This document shows positions 26,457 to 38,679 of a stretch of 39,439 bases of DNA, piece after piece (positions within the stretch are counted from its first letter, which is position 1; each line of letters begins with the position of its first letter). A program made the translations under genes and the position numbers. Under the pieces are notes generated by a model, which saw only the letters and a program-made list of their open reading frames with translations, was not told where the DNA came from and did no database searches. Source of the stretch: Conexibacter sp. (GTDB lineage Bacteria > Actinomycetota > Thermoleophilia > Solirubrobacterales > Solirubrobacteraceae); assembly GCA_025964325.1 (NCBI GenBank), contig JAOPZA010000056.1, positions 1-39,439 of the forward strand. The letters run 5' to 3'.

Positions 26457-27985
26457 CGGCCAACCCGTGGCTGGCGGTCGACGTCGCGACGGTGCCCGCG
26501 AGACGCGCCCGCGAGCTGCGCGACGCCTGGGAGGACTTCGTCACGGACGCGCCCTCCGAGGCCGGCGACGGGACCGAGTCGGTCACGATCCGCACGCCGA
26601 TCGTCGACTCGTGGCGACGCTCGCGCGACGCCGGCGTCGACCCCTACGGCGGCACGCCGGCCCCGTCGATCGCCGACGCCGCCGGCACGCGCTCGCTGTG
26701 GAGCGAGCACCCGCTCGCGGCCGCCGCGCCGATCATTCGCCAGTGCCTCTGCGAGACCGCCGACGAGGCCGAGCACCTGATGGTCGTCAGCGACGCCGAC
26801 GGCCTGCTGCTGAGCGTGCAGGGCAGCGCGAAGACGCGGTGCCGCGCGGCCGACATGATGAACTTCGCCGAGGGCACGCTGTGGAGCGAGGCCGGCGCCG
26901 GAACGAACGCGGTCGGCACCGCGCTCGCCGCCGGTCGCGCGCTCCAGGTCTTCGCGGCCGAGCACTTCAACGAGCCGGTGCAGCGCTGGACGTGCTCGGC
27001 GGCGCCGGTCCGCGAGCCGGAGGACGGTCGCATCATCGGCGTGATCGACCTGACCGGCGACTTCACGGCAGTGCACCCGCACAGCCTCGCGGTCGTGATC
27101 GCGACCGCCCGCGCGGTCGAGAACTTCCTGCGCTACGTCCTCCTCGAGCGCGACGACCGCCTGCGCGTCCGCCACGAGGGGCGACTCGACGCCGCCGCCG
27201 TGCGGCGCGCGCTCGTGACCGACACGGGACGGGTCCTGATCGGCCACCCCGCGCACTGGGATCGCGAGCGCCGTCTCGCTGTCCCCGCCGGCGGCGGCAT
27301 CCTGACGCTGCGCTCCGGCGCGCGCGCGGTCGCCGAGCCCGTGGGGGAGGGCGCCTATGTCGTCTCCCGCACGGATGGCAGGACGCGCCGCGGCGCGCGC
27401 GACGGGAGCGCGCTCGAGCTGCTCCTGCTCGGCTCCGAGGCGCCGACGGCGCGGCTCGACGGGCGACCGATCGCGCTGCGCCGCCGCCACGGCGAGCTGC
27501 TCGCGCTGCTCGTCGCGCACCCGCGCGGCGCCGACGCGGAGGTGCTGTGCGCCGACCTCTACGGCGACGACGGCCACCCGGCCAGCATCCGCGTCGAGAT
27601 GTCGCGCCTGCGCAAGCTGCTCGGCCACGCGATCGACGCCGACCGCTACTGCCTCGCGCCCGGCGTCCGCAGCGACGTCGCGCGTGTGCAGGAGCGGCTG
27701 CGCCACGGCGACGTGCGGGCGGCGGCGGAGGGCTACGCCGGGCCGCTGCTGCCGTACTCGGAGGCGCCCGGGGTCGAGCGCGAGCGCGACGGCCTCGAGG
27801 GCTGGCTGCGGCACGCGGTGCTGATCTCGGAGGAGGTCGAGACGATCTGGGCGTGGCTGCAGTCGCCCTCCGGTGACGAGGACCTGCTCGCCTGGATGAG
27901 GCTGCTCGGCCTGCTCGACGCCGAGGATCCCCGCCGCAGCCGCGCGGCGGCGCGCACGAGCGCGCTGCGCGACGCGTTGCGCTGA
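26453..27985 (+). CDS. GAF-domain regulator with C-terminal winged helix
   Basis: 510 residues. The N-terminus carries TPIVDSWRRSRDAGVDPYG (about 48-66), the motif that opens AcoR-type activators of alcohol, acetoin and alkane pathways. A GAF sensor domain follows (about 85-230: LMVVSDADGLLLSVQG, FAEGTLWSEAGAGTNAVGTA, APVREPEDGRIIGVIDLTGD). The AAA+ and Fis domains of AcoR are missing. Instead residues about 335-430 form an OmpR/AfsR-like winged helix (VLCADLYGDDGHPASIRVEM, then SRLRKLLG). It lies immediately before the monooxygenase cluster on the same strand, so activation of that cluster by a small alcohol or ketone is a reasonable inference. Start ATG 26453 is set by similarity and by the coupled leader frame. 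Confidence 0.85.
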   Translation: MTANPWLAVDVATVPARRARELRDAWEDFVTDAPSEAGDGTESVTIRTPIVDSWRRSRDAGVDPYGGTPAPSIADAAGTRSLWSEHPLAAAAPIIRQCLCETADEAEHLMVVSDADGLLLSVQGSAKTRCRAADMMNFAEGTLWSEAGAGTNAVGTALAAGRALQVFAAEHFNEPVQRWTCSAAPVREPEDGRIIGVIDLTGDFTAVHPHSLAVVIATARAVENFLRYVLLERDDRLRVRHEGRLDAAAVRRALVTDTGRVLIGHPAHWDRERRLAVPAGGGILTLRSGARAVAEPVGEGAYVVSRTDGRTRRGARDGSALELLLLGSEAPTARLDGRPIALRRRHGELLALLVAHPRGADAEVLCADLYGDDGHPASIRVEMSRLRKLLGHAIDADRYCLAPGVRSDVARVQERLRHGDVRAAAEGYAGPLLPYSEAPGVERERDGLEGWLRHAVLISEEVETIWAWLQSPSGDEDLLAWMRLLGLLDAEDPRRSRAAARTSALRDALR

Positions 27986-28012
27986 GAGGCCGTCGTCGAC
28001 GTGCCGCGGCGG

Positions 28013-28042
28013 TTGGCGCCCGTGTAACGACGTTGTAACGTC
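28013..28042 (+). promoter_or_regulatory. Promoter and overlapping inverted-repeat operator upstream of the IclR gene
   Basis: TTGGCG (28013-28018), 17-base spacer, TAACGT (28036-28041). The inverted repeat GACGTT-GT-AACGTC (28029-28042) covers the -10, and TGTAACG occurs twice 11 bp apart (28023 and 28034). This layout suits repression or autoregulation by the IclR protein encoded next. A single transcript from here could run through the whole monooxygenase operon. Confidence 0.45.
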
Positions 28043-28061
28043 CTGGTGGTCGACTGTGGTG

Positions 28062-28079
28062 CGTCGGCACTCGCCGACG
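28062..28079 (+). promoter_or_regulatory. Stable hairpin in the IclR/prm leader
   Basis: CGTCGGC (28062-28068) and GCCGACG (28073-28079) form a perfect 7-bp stem with an ACTC loop. It lies in the proposed 5' leader, about 10 bases before the AGAGGAAG ribosome-binding site. No T-run follows. It may stabilise the transcript or modulate IclR translation. Confidence 0.45.
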
Positions 28080-28102
28080 GGCCTTCAAAGAGGAAGTGCA
28101 AC

Positions 28103-28996
28103 GTGCGGAACGAGGCGATGGCCTCGGTGCATCAGCCCCGCTCCCGGGGGCTCAGCACCGCGCGGGCCGTCCTTCAGGTTCTGGTGCTGCTGGCACGCAG
28201 TCCCGGTGGCCTGCGCGCCGACGCCGCCGCAGAAGCGCTCGGCAAGAGCGTCTCGACCGCGTACAACCTGCTCGACAGCCTCTGCGAGGAGGGCTTCGCC
28301 GTCCACGGCGGCCACGGCTGCTACCGCCTCGCCGATCCCGCGCAGGCACTGCTGCACGCCGAGGCGGCGGCGACGCACCCGCGTCCGCTGACGGGGCTCG
28401 TGCACGTGCTCGACGAGCTGCTCGCGCGCACGCACAAGCGCGCGTACATCGCGGCCGCGCACGGCGGCCGGATCGTCATCCCGCTCGTGCGCGGGCGTCA
28501 GGGGATCCGCCGGATTCCCGGCCTCGAGGGTGAGCTCCGCGCCAACATGCACGCGCTCGCGCTCGGCAAGGTCGTGCTCTCGCTGCAGGACCCGCAGTCG
28601 CTGCGGGCCTACATCGCGGAGGGCCTGACGGCGTTCACGCCGCATACGATCGTCGATCCGCAAGTGCTGCTCGACCAGCTGGACGAGGTGCGCGGCAGCG
28701 GCGTCGCGTCCGACTGCGAGGAGTTCGGCGACGACTTCTGCTGCCTTGCGGCGCCGGTCTTCGACGCGCGCCGTCGCGCCGTCGCGGTGCTCGGCATCTC
28801 GATGTCGGCCCGCAGCTTCGAGCTCGAGCGCGAGCAGCTCACCGGGATCCTGGTCGAGGTCGCCGCAGCCGCCGGGCACAGCCTCCCGACGCCGTCCGAT
28901 CCCAACGATGCCGGAAGACCCGGAGCGTTCTTGAGCGACCCCGACCACCGCGCGTACGGTCGTGATGCAAACCCGGAGACGGAGGTTTCAGCATGA
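28103..28996 (+). CDS. IclR-family transcriptional regulator
   Basis: 297 residues. The N-terminal winged helix is at about 20-80 ([20 protein letters not shown], then [17 protein letters not shown]), and the IclR effector-binding domain at about 105-275 ([53 protein letters not shown]). The GTG start at 28103 is chosen for AGAGGAAG six bases upstream. A GTG at 28046 and ATG at 28118 are in frame but poorly served. The TGA overlaps the prmA ATG (28993-28996), so regulator and oxygenase are translationally coupled, which is unusual for a regulator. Control of the prm operon, probably in response to an aromatic- or acid-like effector, is inferred from position. Confidence 0.92.
   Translation: MRNEAMASVHQPRSRGLSTARAVLQVLVLLARSPGGLRADAAAEALGKSVSTAYNLLDSLCEEGFAVHGGHGCYRLADPAQALLHAEAAATHPRPLTGLVHVLDELLARTHKRAYIAAAHGGRIVIPLVRGRQGIRRIPGLEGELRANMHALALGKVVLSLQDPQSLRAYIAEGLTAFTPHTIVDPQVLLDQLDEVRGSGVASDCEEFGDDFCCLAAPVFDARRRAVAVLGISMSARSFELEREQLTGILVEVAAAAGHSLPTPSDPNDAGRPGAFLSDPDHRAYGRDANPETEVSA
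28931..28960 (+). promoter_or_regulatory. Possible internal promoter for prmA
   Basis: TTGAGC (28931-28936), 18-base spacer, TACGGT (28955-28960), inside the 3' end of the IclR gene. GGAGG at 28981-28985 then serves prmA with 7-base spacing. The boxes match consensus only partly, so this is weak, but it would allow oxygenase expression apart from the regulator. Confidence 0.3.
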
Positions 28997-30648
28997 GCAG
29001 GGCCAGCATCACGAAGGCTCACAACAAGATCCAGGAGCTGTCCTGGGAGCCGACGTTCGTCGAGCCGGTGGACAAGTACCCGACCGACTACACATTCGAG
29101 CGCGCACCGAAGAAGGATCCGCTCAAGCAGGTCCTGCGCTCGTACTTCCCGATGGAGGAGGAGAAGGACAACCGCGTGTTCGGCGCGATGGACGGCGCGA
29201 TCCGCGGCAACATGTTCCGCCAGGTCCAGCAGCGCTGGATGGAGTGGCAGAAGCTGTTCCTGTCGATCATCCCGTTCCCGGAGATCTCGGCCGCGCGCGC
29301 GATGCCGCTCGCGATCAACGCGGTCCCGAACCCGGAGGTCCACAACGGGCTGGCGATCCAGATGATCGACGAGGTCCGCCACTCGACGATCCAGATGAAC
29401 CTCAAGCGGCTCTACATGAACCACTACATCGACCCGGCCGGGTTCGACATCTCCGAGAGAGCGTTCTCGAACTGCTACGCGGGGACGATCGGACGCCAGT
29501 TCGGCGAGGGGTTCATCACCGGCGACGCGATCACCGCCGCGGACATCTACCTGACGATCGTGGCCGAGACCGCGTTCACGAACACGCTCTTCGTCGCGAT
29601 GCCCGGCGAGGCGGCGGCGAACGGCGACTACCTGCTGCCAACGGTCTTCCACTCGGTGCAGTCGGACGAGTCGCGCCACATCTCCAACGGCTACTCGATC
29701 ATCCTGATGGCGCTCGCCGACGAGCGCAACCGGCAGCTGCTCGAGCGCGACCTGCGCTACGCGTGGTGGAACAACCACGCGGTCGTCGACGCCGCGATCG
29801 GCACGTTCATCGAGTACGGAACCAAGGACCGGCGCAAGGATCGCGAGAGCTACGCCGAGGCGTGGCGCCGCTGGATCTACGACGACTACTACCGCAGCTA
29901 TCTCGTTCCGCTCGAGAAGTACGGGCTCGTGGTCCCGCACGACCTCGTCGAGGAGGCGTGGAACCGCATCTGGAACAGAGGCTACGTGCACGAGGTCGCG
30001 CAGTTCTTCGCGACGGGGTGGCCGGTGAACTACTGGCGCATCGACGCGATGGACGACGACGACTTCGAGTGGTTCGAGTACAAGTACCCGGGCTGGTACG
30101 ACAGATACGGCCAGTGGTGGGAGCGCTACGCCGAGCTCGGCATGAGAAACGGGCACGGCCCGATCACGTTCGAGGACGTCAACTACCAGTACCCGCATCG
30201 CTGCTGGACCTGCATGGTCCCGTGCCTGATCCGCGAGGACATGGTCGTCGACGAGGTCGACGGGCAGGTGCGCACGTACTGCTCGGAGACGTGCCACTGG
30301 ACCGACGCGGTCGCGTTCCGCCCGGAGTACGAGGGCCGGGCGACGCCCGCGATGGGCCAGCTGACGGGCAAGCGCGAGTGGGAGACGCTCTACCACGGCA
30401 GAGACCTGGCGGAGATCATCGAGGACCTCGGGTACGTGCGCGACGACGGCAGGACGCTGGTGCCGCAGCCGCACCTGGACCTCGACCCGAAGCGGATGTG
30501 GACGCTCGACGACGCGCGCGGCTACACGCTGCAGAGCCCCAACATCCTGCTCAACGAGATGACCCCCGAGGAGCGCGAGCGCCACGTCGCGGCCTACACG
30601 GCCGGCGGCCCTGCCGGCCGCTTCGCGCCCGAGGAGGCGACGACGTAA
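28993..30648 (+). CDS. prmA: Propane-type soluble di-iron monooxygenase, hydroxylase alpha subunit
   Basis: 551 residues, the usual size for group 5/6 soluble di-iron monooxygenases (PrmA/MimA). The di-iron ligands are Glu97, Glu127-x2-His130 (DEVRH), Glu192 and Glu226-x2-His229 (DESRH). Spacings of 30, 65 and 34 residues equal those of methane monooxygenase MmoX (114, 144, 209, 243). It inserts one oxygen atom into a small substrate such as propane, acetone or phenol, in an alpha2-beta2 complex with PrmC. Near the C-terminus C404, C407, C411, C430 and C434 form a YHS/zinc-ribbon-like element. The start has GGAGG at 7-base spacing and overlaps the IclR stop. The substrate is not fixed by sequence. 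Confidence 0.96.
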   Translation: MSRASITKAHNKIQELSWEPTFVEPVDKYPTDYTFERAPKKDPLKQVLRSYFPMEEEKDNRVFGAMDGAIRGNMFRQVQQRWMEWQKLFLSIIPFPEISAARAMPLAINAVPNPEVHNGLAIQMIDEVRHSTIQMNLKRLYMNHYIDPAGFDISERAFSNCYAGTIGRQFGEGFITGDAITAADIYLTIVAETAFTNTLFVAMPGEAAANGDYLLPTVFHSVQSDESRHISNGYSIILMALADERNRQLLERDLRYAWWNNHAVVDAAIGTFIEYGTKDRRKDRESYAEAWRRWIYDDYYRSYLVPLEKYGLVVPHDLVEEAWNRIWNRGYVHEVAQFFATGWPVNYWRIDAMDDDDFEWFEYKYPGWYDRYGQWWERYAELGMRNGHGPITFEDVNYQYPHRCWTCMVPCLIREDMVVDEVDGQVRTYCSETCHWTDAVAFRPEYEGRATPAMGQLTGKREWETLYHGRDLAEIIEDLGYVRDDGRTLVPQPHLDLDPKRMWTLDDARGYTLQSPNILLNEMTPEERERHVAAYTAGGPAGRFAPEEATT

Positions 30649-30660
30649 GGAGGAGTGCCG

Positions 30661-30684
30661 GCGGGCGATCCCCGGGTCGCCCGC
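30661..30684 (+). promoter_or_regulatory. Intercistronic stem-loop between prmA and prmB
   Basis: GCGGGCGA (30661-30668) and TCGCCCGC (30677-30684) form a perfect 8-bp GC-rich stem with an 8-base loop (TCCCCGGG). It is in the 63-bp gap, the largest inside the operon. No T-run follows. It could protect the prmA 3' end and so raise alpha subunit levels, or act as a partial terminator. Confidence 0.5.
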
Positions 30685-30711
30685 GTGGCTCGTTCTTCCC
30701 GAAGGAGATCG

Positions 30712-31749
30712 ATGGGAGAGAAGCACATCGCCCGCCTGGAGCCCGTCGGCATCGAGCTGGAGGTCGACGAGGACGAGACCGTGTTGCAGGCCGCCTTCCG
30801 GCAGGGGCTCATGCTCATGCACGGCTGCAAGGAGGGGCAGTGCTCGGCCTGCAAGTCGTTCCTGCTCGACGGCGAGGTCGACCTCGACCGCTACTCCACG
30901 TTCGCGCTGCCGGACTTCGAGGAGGCGGAGGGCTACACGCTGCTGTGCCGCGCGCACGCCCTCACCGACCTCGAGATCGAGCTGCTCCACTACGACGAGG
31001 AGATGCTGCGCAGCGGCGTGCCGCCGCGGCACGCCGTCACGACGATCGAGGCGATCGAGCCGCTGACGCACGACATCAAGCGGCTCGTGCTGCGCCTCGC
31101 GGACGCCGAGCGGCTGAGCTTCCAGCCCGGGCAGTACGTGGACATCGCGATCCCCGGCGCCGACGGCGAGCATCGCTCGTTCTCGATGGCGAACACGCCG
31201 TCGACGGGCGACCGCCTCGAGTTCATGATCAAGCTCTACCCCGGCGGCCACTTCTCGGGCCTGCTGGGCGACGGCGCGCTGGCCGTGGGCGACGAGCTCG
31301 AGATCGACGGGCCCTACGGCGTCTTCACGCTGCGCGAGACCTCGCCGCGGCGGCTGCTGTTCATCGGCGGCGGCGCCGGGATGGCGCCGATCCTCTCGTT
31401 GCTGGTCTCGATGGCCGAGAAGGGGTCCGAGCGCGCCGCGACCTACTACTACGGCGCCCGCAACGAGCGCGACCTGTTCCACCTGGCGGAGATCGAGCTG
31501 CTCGCCGGCGAGCTTCCCGACTTCCGCTTCGTCGCGGCGCTCTCGGAGTCGGCCGGCGACGGCTGGAGTGGCGAGTCGGGGCTCATCACCGACGTGGTCG
31601 ACCGGCTCGAAGAGGGCCTCGAGGACGTCGACGCCTACCTGTGTGGCCCGCCGCCGATGGTCGACGCGGCGATCGCGCTGCTGCTCGCCCGGGGCACGGC
31701 GGAGAGCCACATCTTCTACGACAAGTTCACCACCACCGCGGACACCTAG
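30712..31749 (+). CDS. prmB: Monooxygenase NAD(P)H reductase component
   Basis: 345-residue iron-sulfur flavoprotein that carries electrons from NAD(P)H to the PrmA di-iron centre. A plant-type [2Fe-2S] ferredoxin domain comes first, with C39, C44, C47 and C79 (C-x4-C-x2-C-x31-C). The FAD domain has RSFSMAN (155-161) and GPYG (200-203). The NAD domain has FIGGGAGMAP (217-226) and the terminal CGPPPMVDAAI. Domain order and length are normal for MmoC/PrmB. ATG 30712 follows AAGGAG with good spacing. The gene order alpha-reductase-beta-coupling is the one known for propane and MimABCD-type monooxygenases. Confidence 0.96.
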   Translation: MGEKHIARLEPVGIELEVDEDETVLQAAFRQGLMLMHGCKEGQCSACKSFLLDGEVDLDRYSTFALPDFEEAEGYTLLCRAHALTDLEIELLHYDEEMLRSGVPPRHAVTTIEAIEPLTHDIKRLVLRLADAERLSFQPGQYVDIAIPGADGEHRSFSMANTPSTGDRLEFMIKLYPGGHFSGLLGDGALAVGDELEIDGPYGVFTLRETSPRRLLFIGGGAGMAPILSLLVSMAEKGSERAATYYYGARNERDLFHLAEIELLAGELPDFRFVAALSESAGDGWSGESGLITDVVDRLEEGLEDVDAYLCGPPPMVDAAIALLLARGTAESHIFYDKFTTTADT

Positions 31750-31780
31750 GCGGCCCGCGCAGGAGGAAGAGGAGACGGAG

Positions 31781-32902
31781 ATGGCTGAGCAAACGATCCC
31801 CGACGAACCCGAGAGCAGCCAACGCAGCGTCCCCAGGCCGGTGTTCACGGACGCGGAGGCGGGCGCGAAGGAGTTCCCCTCCTCGCGGAGCCGGCACTAC
31901 AACTACTTCACTCCTCGCAAGCGGCGCGCGAGCGTCTACGAGGACGTGACCGTCGACGTCCAGCCGGATCCCGCGCGGCACCTGACGCAGGGCTGGATCT
32001 ACGGGTTCGCCGACGGGACCGTCGGCTACCCGCAGGAGTGGACGGCCCTCCAGTCCTCGAACTGGCACGAGTTCCTCGACCCGAACGAGGAATGGGAGCA
32101 GACGATCTACCGCAACAACGCGGACACCGTCCGCAGCATCCAGCGCACGATCGCCGACGCCAAGGCATCCGACGCGTTCGACAACTGGAACCGCACCTGG
32201 GCGCGCGTCGTCGAGCGGCACGTCTCCGCCTGGGCCCACGCCGAGCACGGCCTCGGCATGCACGTCTACCTGCCCGCCCAGCGCGATGCGCCGACGAACA
32301 TGATCAACAACGCGATGGCGGTCGCCGCCGCGCACAAGCTGCGCTTCGCGCAGGACCTGATCCTGTACAACCTCGAGCTGACCGACGAGCTCGACGACTT
32401 CGACGGCGCCATGCACCGCGAGGCGTGGCAGCACGACCCGATCTGGAGGCCGACGCGCGAGAACGTCGAGCGCCTGACCGGCGTGCGCGATTGGGGAGAG
32501 GCGTTCTTCGCCGCGGCGGTCGTGTTCGAGCCGCTCGTCGGCGAGCTGTTCCGCAGCGGGTTCGTGATGCAGGCGGCCGCCCTCCATGGCGACTACGTGA
32601 CGCCGATCATCGTGAGCAGCGGCGAGTCCGACACGGCCCGCGACCTGCGTGGCGCGCGCGCCCTGTTCGGCATGCTCGCGCGCGACCTGGAGCATGGTGA
32701 CCACAACCGCGAAGTGATGCAGGGATGGCTGGCGGAGTGGATCCCCGTCAGCCTCGACGCCGGAAAGCAGCTGCAGCCGATCTGGTCCCAGGTCGCCGAG
32801 AAGGTCGTGCGCTACGACGCCGCCGCGGAGCGGTCGCGGCAGCGCCTCGCCGACCTGCTGGGCGATCTCACTCTCGAGCTCCCGAGCGAGGTAAGCGCAT
32901 GA
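31781..32902 (+). CDS. prmC: Monooxygenase hydroxylase beta subunit
   Basis: 373-residue beta subunit of the soluble di-iron monooxygenase hydroxylase (PrmC/MimC). It shares the ferritin-like helical bundle of the alpha subunit but has no complete set of iron ligands, and it supports the alpha2-beta2 core. Family-like stretches include [20 protein letters not shown] near residue 35, [12 protein letters not shown], and [19 protein letters not shown] in the centre. Its ribosome-binding region is a run of AGGAGG/GAGGAG just before ATG 31781. Its stop overlaps the prmD start (ATGA, 32899-32902), which fits equimolar synthesis of beta and coupling protein. Confidence 0.94.
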   Translation: MAEQTIPDEPESSQRSVPRPVFTDAEAGAKEFPSSRSRHYNYFTPRKRRASVYEDVTVDVQPDPARHLTQGWIYGFADGTVGYPQEWTALQSSNWHEFLDPNEEWEQTIYRNNADTVRSIQRTIADAKASDAFDNWNRTWARVVERHVSAWAHAEHGLGMHVYLPAQRDAPTNMINNAMAVAAAHKLRFAQDLILYNLELTDELDDFDGAMHREAWQHDPIWRPTRENVERLTGVRDWGEAFFAAAVVFEPLVGELFRSGFVMQAAALHGDYVTPIIVSSGESDTARDLRGARALFGMLARDLEHGDHNREVMQGWLAEWIPVSLDAGKQLQPIWSQVAEKVVRYDAAAERSRQRLADLLGDLTLELPSEVSA

Positions 32903-33246
32903 GCACCCAATTCACCTTCGACCACACGTCGTCGGGTCGCGCCGGAGTGACCCTCATGAACAACCAGGTCGGCTACGTCGTCGCGCAGGTGATGGAGGAG
33001 AAGCCGAACGTCACCGTGACGGAGCTGCCATCCATGATCCGCGTCGACGGCGTCGGCAAGGTCGACTTCGACTATGCCGAGCTGGCGGACGCGCTCGGCT
33101 GGGCCGACTTCGGCAACGACGACTTCGAGGAGATCATGTCCACCCACTACGGGCGGATGGTGGTGCTCGACGATCGCGTCCTGCTGTTCGCCAATCCCGA
33201 GGACGCGGCCGAGTACATCGGCTTCGACCTCACGCCCGTCGGCTAG
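32899..33246 (+). CDS. prmD: Monooxygenase coupling/regulatory protein
   Basis: 115-residue cofactor-free effector protein of the MmoB/PrmD family. It docks on the hydroxylase and tunes substrate access and electron transfer. The family pattern is visible in [40 protein letters not shown], and the C-terminal [18 protein letters not shown]. Length matches the family (100-120). The ATG overlaps the prmC stop, and no other start is credible. Confidence 0.94.
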   Translation: MSTQFTFDHTSSGRAGVTLMNNQVGYVVAQVMEEKPNVTVTELPSMIRVDGVGKVDFDYAELADALGWADFGNDDFEEIMSTHYGRMVVLDDRVLLFANPEDAAEYIGFDLTPVG

Positions 33247-33273
33247 CGGCCATTGCCGCCAAGAGGAGACGCC

Positions 33274-34301
33274 ATGTACGAGAAGAACGGCGAGCGCTAC
33301 TTCGTAGTGGACGACCACGTCCACTTCTGGGACGCGCGACCCGAGAACCGCAATCGCTTCGGCGAGGGCTTCATCAAGTGCTTCTACGACTACCACAAGA
33401 ACCTCGGGCCTCCGGAGTACGAGTGGCCGCTCGAGAAGTTCGAGAAGTACACCGAGCAGGACCTGATGCACGACCTGTTCGAGGTCGGCTACGTCGATCA
33501 CGCGATCTTCCAGCCGACCTACCTGCGGGACTTCTTCCCGCACGGCTTCAACACGACGGAGCAGAACGCCGAGATCGCCGCGAAGCACCCCGGCAAGTTC
33601 ACGGTCAACGGGGCGTTCGATCCGCGCGACGGCGAGCCGGGCATCTACGCGCTCGAGGAGCTCGCCGAACGCTACGACCTCCAGGGCGTCAAGCTCTACA
33701 CGGCCGAGTGGAAGGACGAGTCGCGCGGCTGGAGACTCAACACGCACGAGGCCGAGCGCTACCTGTCGAAGTGCCAGGACCTCGGCATCAAGAACATCCA
33801 CGTCCACAAGGGTCCGACGATCTGGCCGCTGGACCGTGACGCGTTCGACGTCGCCGACGTCGACGGCGCCGCCTCGGACTTCCCTGAGCTCAACTTCATC
33901 GTCGAGCACTGCGGGCTCCCGCGGCTGGAGGACTTCTGTTGGATCGCCACGCAGGAGCCGAACGTCTTCGCCGGCCTCGCGGTCGCGATCCCGTTCATCC
34001 ACACGCGTCCGCGCTACTTCGCGCAGGTGCTGGGCGAGCTCCTGTACTGGATCGGCGAGGACAGGATCATCTTCGCCAGCGACTACGCGATCTGGCAGCC
34101 CAAGTGGCTGGTCGAGAAGTTCGTCGACTTCCAGATCCCGGAGGACATGCAGAGCGAGCTGGGGGAGGTCACGACCGACGCCAAGCGCAAGATCCTCGGA
34201 CTCAACGTGGCGAAGCTCTACGGGCTCGAGATCCCGGAGGGGATGGGGATCCCGGAGCCGGCTCCGGTGGGGGCGATCGGCTCGGATCCGCTGAGCGTCC
34301 G

Positions 34302-34305
<4 letters not shown>
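33274..34305 (+). CDS. Amidohydrolase-family protein of the monooxygenase operon
   Basis: 343-residue member of the amidohydrolase-2 (TIM-barrel metal hydrolase/decarboxylase) family. Metal-site candidates are His15 and His17 (DDHVHFWD), His175/His177 (IHVHKGP), His211 (VEHCGLPR) and Asp269 (FASDYAIW), so a metal-dependent active site is intact. An orthologue follows prmD in many actinobacterial prm/mim clusters. Its reaction there is not established to my knowledge. A role in metabolising the oxygenated product, or in maturation, would both fit. AGAGGAG precedes ATG 33274. Its stop overlaps the next start (ATGA). Confidence 0.9.
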
Positions 34306-37689
<3,384 letters not shown>

Positions 37690-37719
37690 GCCGGGTCAAC
37701 GCAGGAGGAGGAGCAAGAG

Positions 37720-38391
37720 ATGTCATCGATCCGTACAGAGGTTGGAGCGCCGCCGGTCGTCCAGCACGCCGCGGCGCAGCCGGTCGCGGCGGAGCCCGCC
37801 GCCGTGACCGGCGCGGCAGCGGGTGACCCCGCCGTATTGGGGCTGCCCGCGTTCGCGGTCGGCTCGATCGCGCTCGGGCTCGCGCTCGTCGGCTACGTCT
37901 CGCCGGCGGCGCAGGGCGGTGCGCTGCCGATCATCTTCGCGATGACCGGTCTCGGGCTGCTGATCGCGACGGTCTGGGCGGCCGCGCTCGGGCAGACGAT
38001 GGTGGCCACCATCTTCGGGCTCTTCAGCGGCTTCTGGCTGAGCTACACGGTGCTGATCGTGGGCCTCAACCACAACTGGTTCGCGGTCCCGGCCGCCGAC
38101 GTGCAGCACACCGTCGCGCTGTTCCTGATCAGCTGGGCGGTGATCATGGCCGCGCTGACGATCGCCACCCTGCGGCTGCCCGTCGCCTACACCGCGGTGA
38201 TCGCGCTCGTCGTGGTCGCGCTCGTGCTGCTGATCTTCGGCACGCTCGACACGAACACGACGATCAACAAGATCGCCGGCTACGTGACGCTCGTGTTCGG
38301 CGCGCTCGGCATCTACCTGTTCATGGGCGCTGCCTCGGTCGCCGGCGGCGGCCCGCCCTACCCCGTCGGGGAGCCCGTGATGAAGGAGTGA
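37720..38391 (+). CDS. GPR1/FUN34/YaaH-type small-acid transporter
   Basis: 223 residues. A 35-residue Ala/Pro-rich N-terminus is followed by DPAVLGLPAF (36-45), matching the NPAPLGL signature of the GPR1/FUN34/YaaH (SatP) family, and six hydrophobic segments (about 42-62, 68-88, 92-118, 128-148, 152-172, 183-205). The second signature region reads GQTMVATIFGLFSGFWLSYT. Family members move acetate, succinate or ammonium. In this operon it may carry acetate or another product of alkane or ketone breakdown (inference). It has a strong GGAGGAGGAG site. It ends the operon, with a hairpin directly after the TGA. Confidence 0.85.
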   Translation: MSSIRTEVGAPPVVQHAAAQPVAAEPAAVTGAAAGDPAVLGLPAFAVGSIALGLALVGYVSPAAQGGALPIIFAMTGLGLLIATVWAAALGQTMVATIFGLFSGFWLSYTVLIVGLNHNWFAVPAADVQHTVALFLISWAVIMAALTIATLRLPVAYTAVIALVVVALVLLIFGTLDTNTTINKIAGYVTLVFGALGIYLFMGAASVAGGGPPYPVGEPVMKE

Positions 38392-38411
38392 GCCGCCGCG
38401 AGAGCGGCGGC
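38392..38411 (+). terminator. Hairpin at the end of the monooxygenase operon
   Basis: GCCGCCGC (38392-38399), GAGA loop, GCGGCGGC (38404-38411), beginning one base after the transporter stop codon. Perfect 8-bp GC stem with a stable tetraloop, no T-run. Probable terminator or 3' stabilising structure. Confidence 0.6.
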
Positions 38412-38496
38412 GGCGAGTCGATGCAGATCAGCCGCAGCCGCTCGTCGGCGCTGCCGTTGCGGAAGATCGACGGATGCGGCGGCTGATGGAGGCCGC
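38412..38496 (-). pseudogene. Possible 3' remnant of a cupin gene
   Basis: The minus strand reads HQPPHPSIFRNGSADERLRL followed by ICIDSPP. This is similar to the PHxFRNxGDEPLRLVCIHASP block near the end of many small cupins. No start, no first cupin motif and no upstream continuation are recognisable. The surrounding 38392-38679 has no credible gene and otherwise only GC-rich low-complexity sequence. Confidence 0.35.
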
Positions 38497-38679
38497 GTTC
38501 GACGGGGCGTGCCGAGCCGCGGCGAGGGTCGCGGCGATCGAGCCGGCGACGACGAACCACCGCAACCGCTCAGTTGCTGGTGCTGCTCGAGCGGGCGGGG
38601 AAGCCTCGCTCTGCTGAGCTTGTCCGCCTCGAACGGGGGCTATCGCCCGGCGCCGCGCCGCCGCGCCGCCGCCGCCGCG

